Assembly: GCF_030285365.1 (NCBI RefSeq)
Contig: NZ_JASVDS010000002.1
Location: 992,001 to 1,056,000 of the forward strand
Source: Roseateles subflavus
GTDB lineage: Bacteria; Pseudomonadota; Gammaproteobacteria; Burkholderiales; Burkholderiaceae_C
Direction: 5' to 3'
DNA: 64,000 bases
How positions within the stretch are numbered: position 1 is the stretch's first letter; each line of letters opens with the position of its first letter. The position numbers were made by a program, and so were the translations under genes. The notes beneath the pieces were generated by a model. That model ran no database searches and was not told the DNA's origin. It saw nothing but the letters and a program-made list of their open reading frames with translations. Shown here piece after piece: positions 1-11,000 of this stretch.

Positions 1-380
1 GGATCGAACTTCGTGCCGGCGGCCGGGTTGATCTCCAGGACCTTGTTGCGCTCGAGCGCGGCGGCGAGCTGGCGGCGGGTGGCGTGCACGCCTTCCAGCA
101 CCTGCTCGACGCGGGCGTCCGGGCGGGCGATGGCGGCCTCCATGCTGTCCATGACGGGCAGCATGGCCTCGGCAAAGCCTTCGACGGCGAACTTGCGGGC
201 CTTGGACATCTCCTCGTCCGAGCGGCGACGGATGTTCTCGACCTCGGCCTTGGCCCGCAGATAGGCGTCGGACATCTCGGCCAGGCGGGCTTCCAGGTCG
301 GCCAGCTTCTGTTCGGGGCTCAGCTCGGTCGCGGGCGTGGCGGCTTCGGCGGTGTCGGGGGTGTGGTTCTCGTTGCTCAT
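1..380 (-). CDS. grpE: Nucleotide exchange factor GrpE (partial, C-terminus outside window)
   Basis: GrpE is the cytoplasmic nucleotide exchange factor that releases ADP from DnaK in the heat-shock chaperone cycle. The first 126 codons are present and the gene runs off the left edge. The N-terminus is acidic and probably disordered (MSNENHTPDTAEAATP), followed by the long coiled-coil helix with LADLEARLAEMSDAYLRAKA and EVENIRRRSDEEMSKARK, typical of GrpE, and the start of the head region (LEINPAAGTKFD). The ATG at 380 is the natural start. Two sigma32-type promoters lie 60-120 bp upstream, which agrees with heat-shock control. dnaK and dnaJ would be expected beyond the left edge, but this cannot be seen. 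Confidence 0.95.
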   Translation of the reverse strand, partial: MSNENHTPDTAEAATPATELSPEQKLADLEARLAEMSDAYLRAKAEVENIRRRSDEEMSKARKFAVEGFAEAMLPVMDSMEAAIARPDARVEQVLEGVHATRRQLAAALERNKVLEINPAAGTKFD

Positions 381-445
381 GGATGGTGGGCGTTTGAGGG
401 CCCCGGCGGCTCATGGTCCAGCCATGAAACGGGGCGACGCGGGCT

Positions 446-473
446 AGCTGGGGACGATGCCCCGATCTTCAAG
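446..473 (-). promoter_or_regulatory. Second, overlapping sigma32-type promoter of grpE
   Basis: A second candidate overlaps the first: CTTGAAG (473-467), a 13-nt spacer, then CCCCAGCT (453-446). Its -35 overlaps the -10 of the upstream promoter. It has one mismatch in the -35 and two in the -10 against the heat-shock consensus, so it is the weaker of the two. Confidence 0.45.
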
Positions 474-499
474 AGGGGGATTGGATCAGAATTTTCAAG
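472..499 (-). promoter_or_regulatory. Sigma32-type promoter P1 of grpE
   Basis: On the minus strand a -35 box CTTGAAA (499-493) is followed after 13 nt by CCCCCTCT (479-472). The heat-shock consensus is CTTGAAA, 11-16 nt, CCCCATnT, so the -35 is perfect and the -10 near-perfect. Predicted transcription start is near 465, giving a leader of about 85 nt to grpE. Confidence 0.75.
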
Positions 500-538
500 G
501 GTAAACCCTTGATGCCGGTGGGGTGGGGCCCTCGGGGC

Positions 539-958
539 TCAGTCCGGCTCGGCTTCGGCGCTCCAGCGGTTCCAGTCGGCCAGCCGGCGGCGGTCCTGCT
601 TGGTCGGGCGGCCCTGGACGATGGTCGAGGCCGGCTCCGGCGCCAGGCGGCGGCTCTCGGCGGCCTGCTCGCGCTTGAGGAGGCTCTCGGCGGTCTCCTC
701 GTACAGCGTCTGGGCCTGCGGGGCCGGGCCGCGCACGCTGGACAGCGCGCGCACCACCACCTCCCGTTCGACCACGCCCTGGCGCAGCTGGAGCACGTCG
801 CCCGGCTTGAGCTCGCGCGAGGGCTTGGCGGGCTGGCCGTTGACACTCACGCGGCCCTTGCCGATCTCCTCGACGGCCAGGGCCCGGGTCTTGTAGAAGC
901 GCGCGGCCCAGAGCCACTTGTCCAGGCGGACGTCCGCGGCCAGCGGCAGGGGCTTCAC
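539..958 (-). CDS. hslR: S4-domain RNA-binding heat shock protein Hsp15
   Basis: The 139-residue protein has an N-terminal S4 RNA-binding domain (about residues 9-70: RLDKWLWAARFYKTR, then GRVSVNGQPAKPS and LKPGDVLQL) and a basic C-terminal tail (GRPTKQDRRRLADWNRW), the layout of Hsp15. In E. coli Hsp15 binds stalled 50S subunits that carry nascent peptidyl-tRNA. The start is a GTG at 958 whose GTGA overlaps the hemH stop codon by 4 nt, so translation is probably coupled to hemH. Stop at 539. The next gene, grpE, has its own heat-shock promoters, so a separate transcription unit is likely. Confidence 0.9.
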   Translation of the reverse strand: MKPLPLAADVRLDKWLWAARFYKTRALAVEEIGKGRVSVNGQPAKPSRELKPGDVLQLRQGVVEREVVVRALSSVRGPAPQAQTLYEETAESLLKREQAAESRRLAPEPASTIVQGRPTKQDRRRLADWNRWSAEAEPD

Positions 959-2046
959 GCGGCGGCCCCCATCCTGCGGGCGCGCTCGGCCTGGGCCTGC
1001 AGCGCGGCGGCCTCCGGGGCGTCCTTCGTCGGCCAGCCCTGCAGGTGACGCTCGGCCAGGTCGGCGAGGGCGCGCATGCCCTGTGGGTCGTCGTTCAGGC
1101 AGGGGATGTAGTGGAAGTGCTGACCCCCGGAGGTCTCGAAGGCCTCCTTGGCCTCCTGGGCGATCTCCTCCAGCGTCTCCAGGCAGTCGGCGCTGAAGCC
1201 CGGGCAGATCAGGTCGACCGACTTCAGGCCGCCCTCGGCCAGCTGGCGCAGCGTGGGCTCGGTGTAGGGCTCCAGCCACTTGGCCTTGCCGAAGCGGCTC
1301 TGGAAGCTCACGAGGTACTGATCCTGGCGCAGGCCCAGGGCCTCGGCCAGCAGCCGGCCGGTCTTGTGGCACTCGCAGTGGTAGGGGTCGCCCAGGTGCA
1401 GCGTCCGCTCCGGCATGCCGTGGAAGCTCATGACGAGCTTCTCGCTCTGGCCATGGGCGGCCCAGTGGCGGCGCACGCTGTCCGCCAGCGCGCGGATGTG
1501 CGCCGGGTCGTCGTGGTAGCGGTTGATGAAGCGCAGCTCGGGCACATGGCGTGTCCGCAGGGCCCAGCGGGACACGGCGTCGATCACGCTGGCCGTCGTG
1601 GCGCCCGAGTACTGCGGATAGGCCGGCAGGACGAGCACGCGCGTCACGCCCTCGGCCTTGAGGGCGTCGAGCTGGCTGGCAATCGACGGCTGACCGTAGC
1701 GCATGGCGTATCGCACCTTCACCTGGTGACCGCGCTCGCCCAGCAGGCCCAGCAGCAGCTTGGCCTGGCGTTCCGTCCAGACCTTCAGCGGCGAGCCTTC
1801 CTTCATCCAGACGGTGGCGTACTTGGCGGCCGACTTGGCCGGCCGCACGCGCAGGATGATGCCGTGCAGGATGGCCATCCAGACGAGGCGCGGGATCTCC
1901 ACCACGCGGGGATCGCTGAGGAATTCCGCCAGGTAGCGGCGCAGGGCGGGAGCGGTGGGGGCATCCGGCGTGCCCAGATTGCACAGCAGCACGCCCGTGC
2001 GCGGGGCGCTGCCATGCGAGTGGCCCGGTTCTTTCTTGAGACTCAT
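955..2046 (-). CDS. hemH: Ferrochelatase
   Basis: Ferrochelatase inserts Fe2+ into protoporphyrin IX, the last step of haem synthesis, at the inner membrane face. The 363-aa length fits the family. Recognisable segments are GVLLCNLGTPDAP (17-29), the SFHGMPE motif with the catalytic His near residue 209, and the CPGFSADCLETLEEI segment with the conserved Glu. The gene overlaps hslR by 4 nt. The other haem genes of the window (hemC, hemD, hemX, hemY) lie about 56 kb away, so the pathway is split. A GAGAAT box ends 8 nt before the ATG, which predicts an almost leaderless transcript, and no Shine-Dalgarno sequence is visible. Confidence 0.97.
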   Translation of the reverse strand: MSLKKEPGHSHGSAPRTGVLLCNLGTPDAPTAPALRRYLAEFLSDPRVVEIPRLVWMAILHGIILRVRPAKSAAKYATVWMKEGSPLKVWTERQAKLLLGLLGERGHQVKVRYAMRYGQPSIASQLDALKAEGVTRVLVLPAYPQYSGATTASVIDAVSRWALRTRHVPELRFINRYHDDPAHIRALADSVRRHWAAHGQSEKLVMSFHGMPERTLHLGDPYHCECHKTGRLLAEALGLRQDQYLVSFQSRFGKAKWLEPYTEPTLRQLAEGGLKSVDLICPGFSADCLETLEEIAQEAKEAFETSGGQHFHYIPCLNDDPQGMRALADLAERHLQGWPTKDAPEAAALQAQAERARRMGAAA

Positions 2047-2054
2047 GGGGGGCG

Positions 2055-2060
2055 ATTCTC
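2055..2060 (-). promoter_or_regulatory. -10 box next to hemH start
   Basis: GAGAAT on the minus strand, 8 nt before the hemH ATG. It is one of nine boxes in this window with 6-10 nt spacing to a start codon. No convincing -35 was found. Confidence 0.45.
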
Positions 2061-2101
2061 GCGCAGGCCGGCCGGCCGTGCGCCCGGCATTGTCCGGGGC
2101 C

Positions 2102-3073
2102 CTAGCGGCCGTGCTGCGAGTGACCGGCGGTGCGGGGTTCCGTGTCGGCGAAGTGGAGCACCTCGAAGCGCACTGTCGGGGCGGAAAGATCGGTGGGCGC
2201 GCCGCCCAGGCCGATCACGCCGCTGCCGTGCAGCGTGCAGGAGCCGCGGCGCAGGGAGACGACCTCACTGCCACGCCCGAAGCGCACGAAGGTGCCGTTG
2301 TAGCTGAGGTCCGTGAGCGAGAAGCTGCCGCCGTGCCAGTCGATGCGGGCATGGGAGCGCGAGACGCGCACGTCGGTGATGCAGTACGTGGCCTGCGTGC
2401 TGCGGCCGAGGATCACCGGCATGCTGCCGATGTCGAAGATGCGGTCCAGGTCCAGCCAGACGAGGCGGATGCCGTCCGGGTCGACCGTGGGCATGGGGTC
2501 GCCGAACTGCGTGGCGGCGGCGGGCTCACTGCTGTGGGCGTAGTTGTCGAGCACGTACACATGCACGGGCTCGGCACGGCCACGGATGGCGATGAGGTCC
2601 AGGCTTCGGAAGCGCAGACGCTGCGTCACCGGCAGACCCTGCAGCACTTCCTTGGTGATCAGGGTCTCGTTGTCTCCCGCGTGGTCCAGCAGTCGGGCCG
2701 CGACGTTGACCGCGTCGCCGAAGCAGTCGCCGTTCATCTCCACCACTTCGCCACGGGCCAGCGCCACCTGCAGCTTCAGACCGCGCAGGCCCGCCGAGGC
2801 GCCGTGCTGCTGCCCGCGGGAGACGATCCGCTGCAGGGCGTCGTGCATCTGCATGGCGGCCTTGATGCCGTCGCTGGCGTCGCTGAACACGGCCATCAGG
2901 CCGTCCCCGAGGGTCTTGATGAGCTTGCCGCTGCAATCGCCGACCGCGCGGCCGACGAGATTGACGGCGTGGGTGACCACCGACGTGGCTTCCGCATTGC
3001 CCAGAGTCTCGAACAAGGCCGTGCTGCCGCGTAAGTCGGCAAACAGGACGATGCGCTCGCTGATCTGGGTCAT
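2102..3073 (-). CDS. Class III adenylate/guanylate cyclase with C-terminal FHA domain
   Basis: The 323-aa protein starts directly with a class III nucleotide cyclase domain (about 5-180). Both metal-binding aspartates are present, D13 in LFADLRGST and D57 in KTLGDGLMAVF, and the GDAVNVAARLL segment supplies the conserved Asn/Arg side, so it looks catalytically competent. Residues about 215-300 form an FHA phosphothreonine-binding domain (ILGRSTQATYCITDVRVSRSHARI, then SYNGTFV). There are no membrane segments, so it is soluble. The likely product is cAMP, with activity or location set by a Ser/Thr-phosphorylated partner; the kinase at 20543-22957 is a conceivable partner but nothing links them directly. 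It is a single gene, with rpoD upstream behind a terminator and hemH downstream. Confidence 0.88.
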   Translation of the reverse strand: MTQISERIVLFADLRGSTALFETLGNAEATSVVTHAVNLVGRAVGDCSGKLIKTLGDGLMAVFSDASDGIKAAMQMHDALQRIVSRGQQHGASAGLRGLKLQVALARGEVVEMNGDCFGDAVNVAARLLDHAGDNETLITKEVLQGLPVTQRLRFRSLDLIAIRGRAEPVHVYVLDNYAHSSEPAAATQFGDPMPTVDPDGIRLVWLDLDRIFDIGSMPVILGRSTQATYCITDVRVSRSHARIDWHGGSFSLTDLSYNGTFVRFGRGSEVVSLRRGSCTLHGSGVIGLGGAPTDLSAPTVRFEVLHFADTEPRTAGHSQHGR

Positions 3074-3107
3074 GAATGGGATGTCGGTACTGCGTGACAG
3101 AAGTCGC

Positions 3108-3113
3108 AGTGTA
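3108..3113 (-). promoter_or_regulatory. Candidate -10 box of the cyclase gene
   Basis: TACACT on the minus strand, about 35 nt before the cyclase ATG at 3073. It fits the window's -10 pattern; the -35 is not clear. Confidence 0.3.
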
Positions 3114-3212
3114 GCGGCCCGGCATGCGCGTTCGACATGGCGATAACGCCAGCTTGAGCGGCCCTTCTCCCGCGGCTCGCACGAAAGCTGCGGGGGAGGT
3201 GACGGGTTGTTT

Positions 3213-3251
3213 CAAAAAAGACAAAGCCGATGCGGGTGAGGCATCGGCTTT
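3213..3251 (-). terminator. Intrinsic terminator of rpoD
   Basis: Inverted repeat of 11 bp, AAAGCCGATGC (3223-3233) and GCATCGGCTTT (3241-3251), with a 7-nt loop. On the minus strand it is followed by a T-rich run (3219-3213). It lies 82 bp past the rpoD stop and separates rpoD from the cyclase gene. Confidence 0.9.
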
Positions 3252-3332
3252 GGGGATGGGGTGCGCGCTGCGTGGCCGCTGCGCGGCATCTTGCAGCGCC
3301 GAGGCGCCGCAAGACACGTCCCTGGTCACCCT

Positions 3333-5564
<2,232 letters not shown>

Positions 5565-5611
5565 GCAGTTCCTCGAGTGGAGTGGGTGCGCAATGCAAGC
5601 GGCCACCTGCG

Positions 5612-5631
5612 GGCGCCTGGTGTCAGGCGCC
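5612..5631 (-). other. Perfect 8-bp hairpin in the rpoD leader
   Basis: GGCGCCTG, GTGT, CAGGCGCC (5612-5631) forms a perfect 8-bp stem with a 4-nt loop. It lies in the long rpoD leader, 48 bp before the start codon, and has no T-run. It could be an mRNA structure or a protein-binding site; no function is assigned. Confidence 0.4.
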
Positions 5632-5856
5632 GCCCAGGCGGCACAAACAAGGGCCCTGGCTCTTCCCGGAGGCCGGCGCGGGCCGACATTCCAGGCGATT
5701 GCCAAGGCTTTGCGCGTACAAGGCTAGCGTGTACGTTGGGAAGTGCAGCCCTCAAGCGGATAAAGGTGGCCTTGATACCTTCAAGGGGTGCCCAGGGTCA
5801 GTGGGTGGCCGGGTCCGGGAGGCGCTGCCGTCACTCTTGACGCGCGAAAACCCTTA

Positions 5857-5885
5857 ATTATCCATCAAGAACAGCAGGAATTCAA
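5857..5885 (-). promoter_or_regulatory. Sigma70 promoter of rpoD
   Basis: On the minus strand TTGAAT (5885-5880), a 17-nt spacer and GATAAT (5862-5857) form a good sigma70 promoter (4/6 and 5/6 matches). The predicted start near 5850 gives an rpoD leader of about 285 nt. The 386-bp gap between dnaG and rpoD otherwise holds only the hairpin at 5612-5631; no terminator for dnaG is visible, so read-through from dnaG is also possible. Confidence 0.65.
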
Positions 5886-5950
5886 AAACTGCCGCCGAAC
5901 CGGGCAAGCCGCGCGCCTGCGAGGTGAATTGTTCGCATACCGCGCAAGCG

Positions 5951-7990
5951 TCAGCCGGCGAGCAGCTCCTGGATGCGCTGGTGCAGGGCCTTGATCTGCT
6001 CCAGCACGGCCGGTGTCACGGGGCCGGCGCTCAGCTGGCTCGACTCTTCCTTGAGCTGGCTCACCCAGAGCTTGCGCAGCAGCTGCTGGAAATCCTCGAG
6101 CTGCAGTTCATCATCGCTGGCGTACAGGCGCCCGCCGCAGGCCCGCTGCGCGAGTTCGAGCAGGCCTTCCTCCTCCAGGGCCGCCTGCAGGACGGACCAG
6201 GGGCCCGGCCCGTGGTTGACGAGATAGCGCTCCAGCCAGGCCACCACCTGGCCGTGCTCGCCGGGCATGTCGTGCAGCAGCTGGTGGTCCTGGTCGCTCA
6301 GCAGCTCCCACCAGGCGCAGTGCAGCAGCAGCATGCGCAGCGCATGGTCGCGCGGATGGGCCGGCTGGTGGCGGGGCAGGCCGTAGGTCTCGTCCTGCTC
6401 TCGCTTCTTCCATTCCTTCCAGTCCTTGCGGTCGTTGCGCCAGGGCTTCTTCTCGCCGCCCCCGGGCTTGCGCTGGGGCGCCTGGCCGGCGGGCGGCCCG
6501 CCGGCGTCCGGCGGCTCGCCCACGTCGTGGTGGCCGGATTGCAGATAGGCCAGCTCGTCGAGGTCCGGGGGCGGGCCGTCCCAGGGGGCATCGTCGGCGC
6601 CGGTGCGTGCCGGGCGTTCGGCGCGGCTGCCTCCGCCACCACTTCCCCCGCCACCGCCACTGCCACCGCGGCGAGGCTCGGCGGTCTGCCAGAGGTCCAT
6701 CAGTTCCTGATCGGGCAGCTGCGTCATGCGGGCCAGTTCGCCCAGCAGCTGGCGCTTGAGCAGGCCTTGCGGCAGCTGCTGCCACAGCGGCCGGGCCTGG
6801 GCCAGCAGGCGGGCGCGGCCCTCGGCGGTGCCCAGATCCAGGCCGTCGCCGCAATGGTCGATCAGCTGGCGCGACAGCGGGATGGCGCGCTCCACGCAGC
6901 GCTCGAAGGCCTCGCTGCCGAGTTCGCGCACGTAGGAGTCGGGGTCGTGCTCGCTGGGCAGGAAGAGGAACTTGATGCTGCGCGTGTCCGTGGCATGGGG
7001 CAGGGCGGCCTCCAGCGCACGTCCGGCGGCCCGGCGCCCGGCGGCGTCGCCGTCGAAGCTGAAGATCACCGACTCCGTGAAGCGGAACAGCTTGTGCACG
7101 TGGTCGGCCGTGCAGGCCGTGCCCAGCGTGGCCACGGCGTTGTTGAAGCCATGCTGAGCCAGGGCCACGACGTCCATGTAGCCCTCGACGACCAGTGCAT
7201 AGCCGCGCTGACGCAGGCCGGTGCGGCCTTCGTAGAGGCCGTAGAGCTCGCGGCCCTTGCTGAAGACGGGCGTCTCCGGCGAGTTGAGGTATTTCGGCTC
7301 GCCCTTGTCCAGCACCCGCCCGCCGAAGCCGATGACCTCACCCTGCACATTGCGGATGGGGAACATGATCCGGTCGCGGAAACGGTCGTAGCGGCGCTGC
7401 TCCTCGGCGCTCTTGCCGGGGTCGTCCTGCAGGATCACGAGGCCGGCCTCGACCAGCAGCGGGTCGTCGTACGTGGCGAAGGCGCTGGCCAGCGCACGCC
7501 AGCCGTCCGGCGCATAGCCCAGGCCGAACTGGGCCGCGATGGTGCCGGTGAGGCCGCGACGCTTGAGGTAGTCCACCGCCCGGCCATTGCCCTTGAGCTG
7601 CTTGCGGTAGTGGTCCGCCGCCTTGGCCAGCACATCGGTCAGGCTCAGCTGATGCTTTTTCTGGGCCTGGGCGCGCTGGATCTCGGCGGGGCTGCGCTCC
7701 TCCTGCGGCACCTGCATCCCGACCTGCTGCGCCAGGTCCTCGACGGCCTCGATGAAGCCAGCGCCGGTGTGCTCCATCAGGAAACCGATGGCGTTGCCGT
7801 GCACGCCGCAGCCGAAGCAGTGGTAGGTCTGGCGGCTGGGGCTGACGATGAAGCTGGGGGACTTCTCCCCGTGGAAGGGGCACAGGCCCTTGTGGTTGAT
7901 GCCTGCCTTCTTGAGCTCGACGTGGCGGCCCACGACGTCGACGATGTCGACGCGGGCAAGCAGATCCTGAATAAAGCCGGGTGGAATCAC
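5951..7990 (-). CDS. dnaG: DNA primase DnaG
   Basis: Primase synthesises RNA primers for lagging-strand replication at the fork. The 679-aa protein has the N-terminal zinc ribbon (C37, H40, C58, C61; LCPFHGEKSPSF ... YHCFGCG), the catalytic core with the Toprim motif (VVEGYMDVVALAQHG), and a Gly-rich linker (GGSGGGGGSGGGG) leading to a C-terminal DnaB-binding domain. The start is a GTG at 7990 (GTG ATT CCA CCC); a GATAGA box ends 8 nt before it. rpoD follows after 386 bp. Upstream there is no rpsU but a GGDEF-EAL gene ending 47 bp before, so this is a rearranged macromolecular synthesis operon. Confidence 0.97.
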   Translation of the reverse strand: MIPPGFIQDLLARVDIVDVVGRHVELKKAGINHKGLCPFHGEKSPSFIVSPSRQTYHCFGCGVHGNAIGFLMEHTGAGFIEAVEDLAQQVGMQVPQEERSPAEIQRAQAQKKHQLSLTDVLAKAADHYRKQLKGNGRAVDYLKRRGLTGTIAAQFGLGYAPDGWRALASAFATYDDPLLVEAGLVILQDDPGKSAEEQRRYDRFRDRIMFPIRNVQGEVIGFGGRVLDKGEPKYLNSPETPVFSKGRELYGLYEGRTGLRQRGYALVVEGYMDVVALAQHGFNNAVATLGTACTADHVHKLFRFTESVIFSFDGDAAGRRAAGRALEAALPHATDTRSIKFLFLPSEHDPDSYVRELGSEAFERCVERAIPLSRQLIDHCGDGLDLGTAEGRARLLAQARPLWQQLPQGLLKRQLLGELARMTQLPDQELMDLWQTAEPRRGGSGGGGGSGGGGSRAERPARTGADDAPWDGPPPDLDELAYLQSGHHDVGEPPDAGGPPAGQAPQRKPGGGEKKPWRNDRKDWKEWKKREQDETYGLPRHQPAHPRDHALRMLLLHCAWWELLSDQDHQLLHDMPGEHGQVVAWLERYLVNHGPGPWSVLQAALEEEGLLELAQRACGGRLYASDDELQLEDFQQLLRKLWVSQLKEESSQLSAGPVTPAVLEQIKALHQRIQELLAG

Positions 7991-7998
7991 GGCGGCAG

Positions 7999-8004
7999 TC
8001 TATC
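7999..8004 (-). promoter_or_regulatory. Candidate -10 box of dnaG
   Basis: GATAGA on the minus strand with 8 nt to the GTG start. Same spacing as in hemH, argA, the purM-like gene and dnaX, so probably a leaderless start within the short gap behind the GGDEF-EAL gene. Confidence 0.35.
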
Positions 8005-8037
8005 GGAAAGCCTGAACCCGCCGAGCGGGATCCCGGC

Positions 8038-11000
8038 TCAACGCGGCCGGGCGGTCTGGGGCTCGGCGATCGGCATCGGCACGCCGATGCGGCCATCGAA
8101 GTCCGGCGCGCGCTCGAAGGCCTGGACCCACAGCGGCACCAGCTCGGCCGGCATGGCGCTGGCGATGCCGTGGCCCTGGCCCTGCTCGCAACCCAGCGCC
8201 AGCAGCGCCTGGGCGTGGGCGCCGGACTCCACGCCCTCGGCGATCACGTCGCAGCCGAAGGTGCGCGCCAGGCCGATCACGCCCTCGACGAGCGCGCGGT
8301 CATGGGCATCGCTGAGCATCTGCTGCACGAAGGAACGATCGATCTTCAGCAGGTCGACGGGGAGCTGCTTGAGGTAGCTGAGGTTGGAGTAGCCGGTGCC
8401 GAAGTCATCCAGCGCGAACTGCACGCCGAGGCTGCGGCAGTGCTCGAGCAGGCGCTGCGTGGCCGGCACGTCGGCCAGGGCGGCGGACTCCAGCACCTCG
8501 AGCATCAGCAGCCGCGCGAGACCGGGACGGTGGCGCGCCAGCAGCTCGTCCAGGCGCTGGGCGAAGTCGGGGGACTGGAGGTGGCGCGCCGTCACGTTGA
8601 CGGCCACGCGCAGGGGGCGCCCGTCCGAGGCCCATTGCTCGGCCTGCTTGAGCGCCTGCTCGATGACCCAGTCGCCGATGCGCACGCCCAGCCCGGTGTG
8701 CTCCAGCAGCGGCAGGAAATGCCCCGGCAGCAGCAGGCCCCGCTCGGGATCGTGCCAGCGCAGCAGCGCCTCCATGCCCAGCACCTTGCCCCGGCGCAGG
8801 TCCACCTTGGGCTGGTAGTGCAGGCGCAGCTCGCCCAGGTCCAGCGCTTCCTGCATGCGCCCGAGGGCCAGCACCTTGGCCTCGCTGCGCTGGCGCTTGT
8901 CGGTGTCGAAGAGTTCGAAGCCGTCGCGCCCCGAGCGCTTGACTCGGTACAGCGCGTGGGCGGCATGGCGCATGAGCGTCTCGGTGTCCGAGGCGTCCTG
9001 CGGGAACAGCGTGGCGCCGAGGCTGGCGCTCAGGTGCAGCGGGCTGCCCGGGGCGATGTCATAGAGCGGGGCCCGCACCACGTCCAGCAGCCGGGTGAGT
9101 GCAAGGCGGGCCTCGTCCTCGCTGCGGCAGCGCAGGATCAGTCCGAAGCCGTCACCGCCGATACGTGCCATCTGGTCCGTCCAGGTCTCGGTGCGGCGCA
9201 GGCTGCTGCGCAGGCGGCGGGCCATCTCGATCAGCGTCTGGTCCCCGGCGGCGCGCCCGTGGCGTTCGTTGAGCGTGGCGAAGTGGTCCAGGTCCAGGTT
9301 GCACACGCACAGCATGAAGCCCTCTCGCCGCGCCAGCTCCAGGCTCTGGCCCAGCTGGGAGACGAAGCTCGTCTGATTGGGCAGGCTGGTCAGGTCGTCG
9401 AACTGGTTCTGCCGCACGAGCTGGCTCTGCTGCCATTCCTCCTGCGTGCGGTCCTGCAGCGTGAAGACGTGGTAGCGCAGCAGGCCGTCCTCATCATGCA
9501 GCAGGCTGGCGCGCACCTGCAGCATGCGGGTGAGCCCCTGGGCATTGCGCAGGCGCAGCGGGCCCTCCCACTGGCCGTGCTGCTCGAGCGCCTCGGCCAC
9601 CGCATCCGGCGGATGGCCGCTGAAGCGCAGGACCTCGGGGTCCACCAGCACGCAGGCGCTGCCGATGAGGGTCTCGCGTTCCCGGCCGAGAATGGTGCAG
9701 GCCCCCGGGTTCATGTCGACCACGCGCTGGAGCGGGTCGGTCACCAGGATGCCCTCGTGCACGTTCTGGAACAGATGGGCGCTGAGCTGCTCGCGTTCTC
9801 TGGCCACCTTCAGGCCGGTGATGTCGCGCAGGCTGGCCACCAGCAGGGACGGGTGGCCATAGGTGTCGCGCGCCATGACCCGGGCCTGCCACTGCAGCCA
9901 GCGCCATTCGCCCGCCGGCCGCACGCGCAGCTCGACGCTCTCGGACTGGGCATCGTCCGCCTCGCTCTCCAGCAGCCGCTCCTGGGCCTGGGCCACGCGC
10001 GGCCGGTCCAGGGGATGTGCATGTTCCAGCCACTGCTGCAGATCCTTGCCGCCGCGACTGCCGCTGAGGGCCTGCCAGCGCAGACTGAAGCGCGGCAGCT
10101 GCTCGCTCGCCCGCCAGTGCATCAGCCCGAGCCCGCTGGCATCGAAGAGCGTCTGCCACTGCTGCAGCTGCTGCCGCTGCCCGGCGCGCATCAGCTGCAC
10201 GATCATCGGGAGCAGGGCGGCGGCCAGCAGCTCGCAGGCCATCTCGAAGGAAGGCTCCTCGCCGTGCTCCATCGTCTCCTGCAGGCCGTGGATGCCGTGG
10301 TGCAGGCCGAGGCTGGTCGCCACGGCCAGGGCTGCGAGGCTGCTGATCCACGGCGGCGACTGCCACGCCAGCAGCGTCAGCAGGACCAGCCACAGCGCCG
10401 GCAGCGGGGGCCAGTGCAGCAGCCAGCTGGAGGCCAGACACAGGGTGAGCGCAAGTGAGGCAGCCACGGCGCCGGTGGAGGCGGGCTCGCGGGGGGTGCC
10501 CGGACGAGGCGTCAGGCTCAGCGCCAGGGGCAGGCTCAGCGTCAGCGCCGTGCTGGCTGCGGCCCAGCGGAACAGCAGCCCGAGGCCACCCTCCGCCGGC
10601 GCCTCGTTCCAGCTGACCCAGCGCTGCTCGACACCTTCAAGGCCGGGCATGAGGGGCAGCAGGCTGACCAGGGGGGCCGCAATCCCCAGGCTGGCCACGA
10701 GGCTCAGGCCCTGGTCGCGCCGCTCATCGATCGACTGTTTGAACTCCTGCCGGCACAGGAAGGCGTGGGCGGCTGCCGCGGCCAGCCCGGCGTTCAGGAC
10801 CTGCGCGAGCGCCGCCGTGGTGCCGACCCCACCCAGGCGCAGGATCACGAAGCTGCTGAGCCCCAGGAGCGGCAGAGTCAGCCAGTGCCCACGCAACAGG
10901 CCGATCAGGAACAGGCTCAGCAGGCCGGCCTGCGTCCAGGCGTGGTCGACGGGCAGCTGCAGGCGCTGAGTCAAGCGCAGCAGCAGGTACAGCAGCACCG

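Noticed and set aside
5760-5800. CTTGAAG followed by CCTTTATC upstream of rpoD as a heat-shock promoter
   Set aside because: The -35 part fits but the -10 part matches the sigma32 consensus poorly at any allowed spacing.
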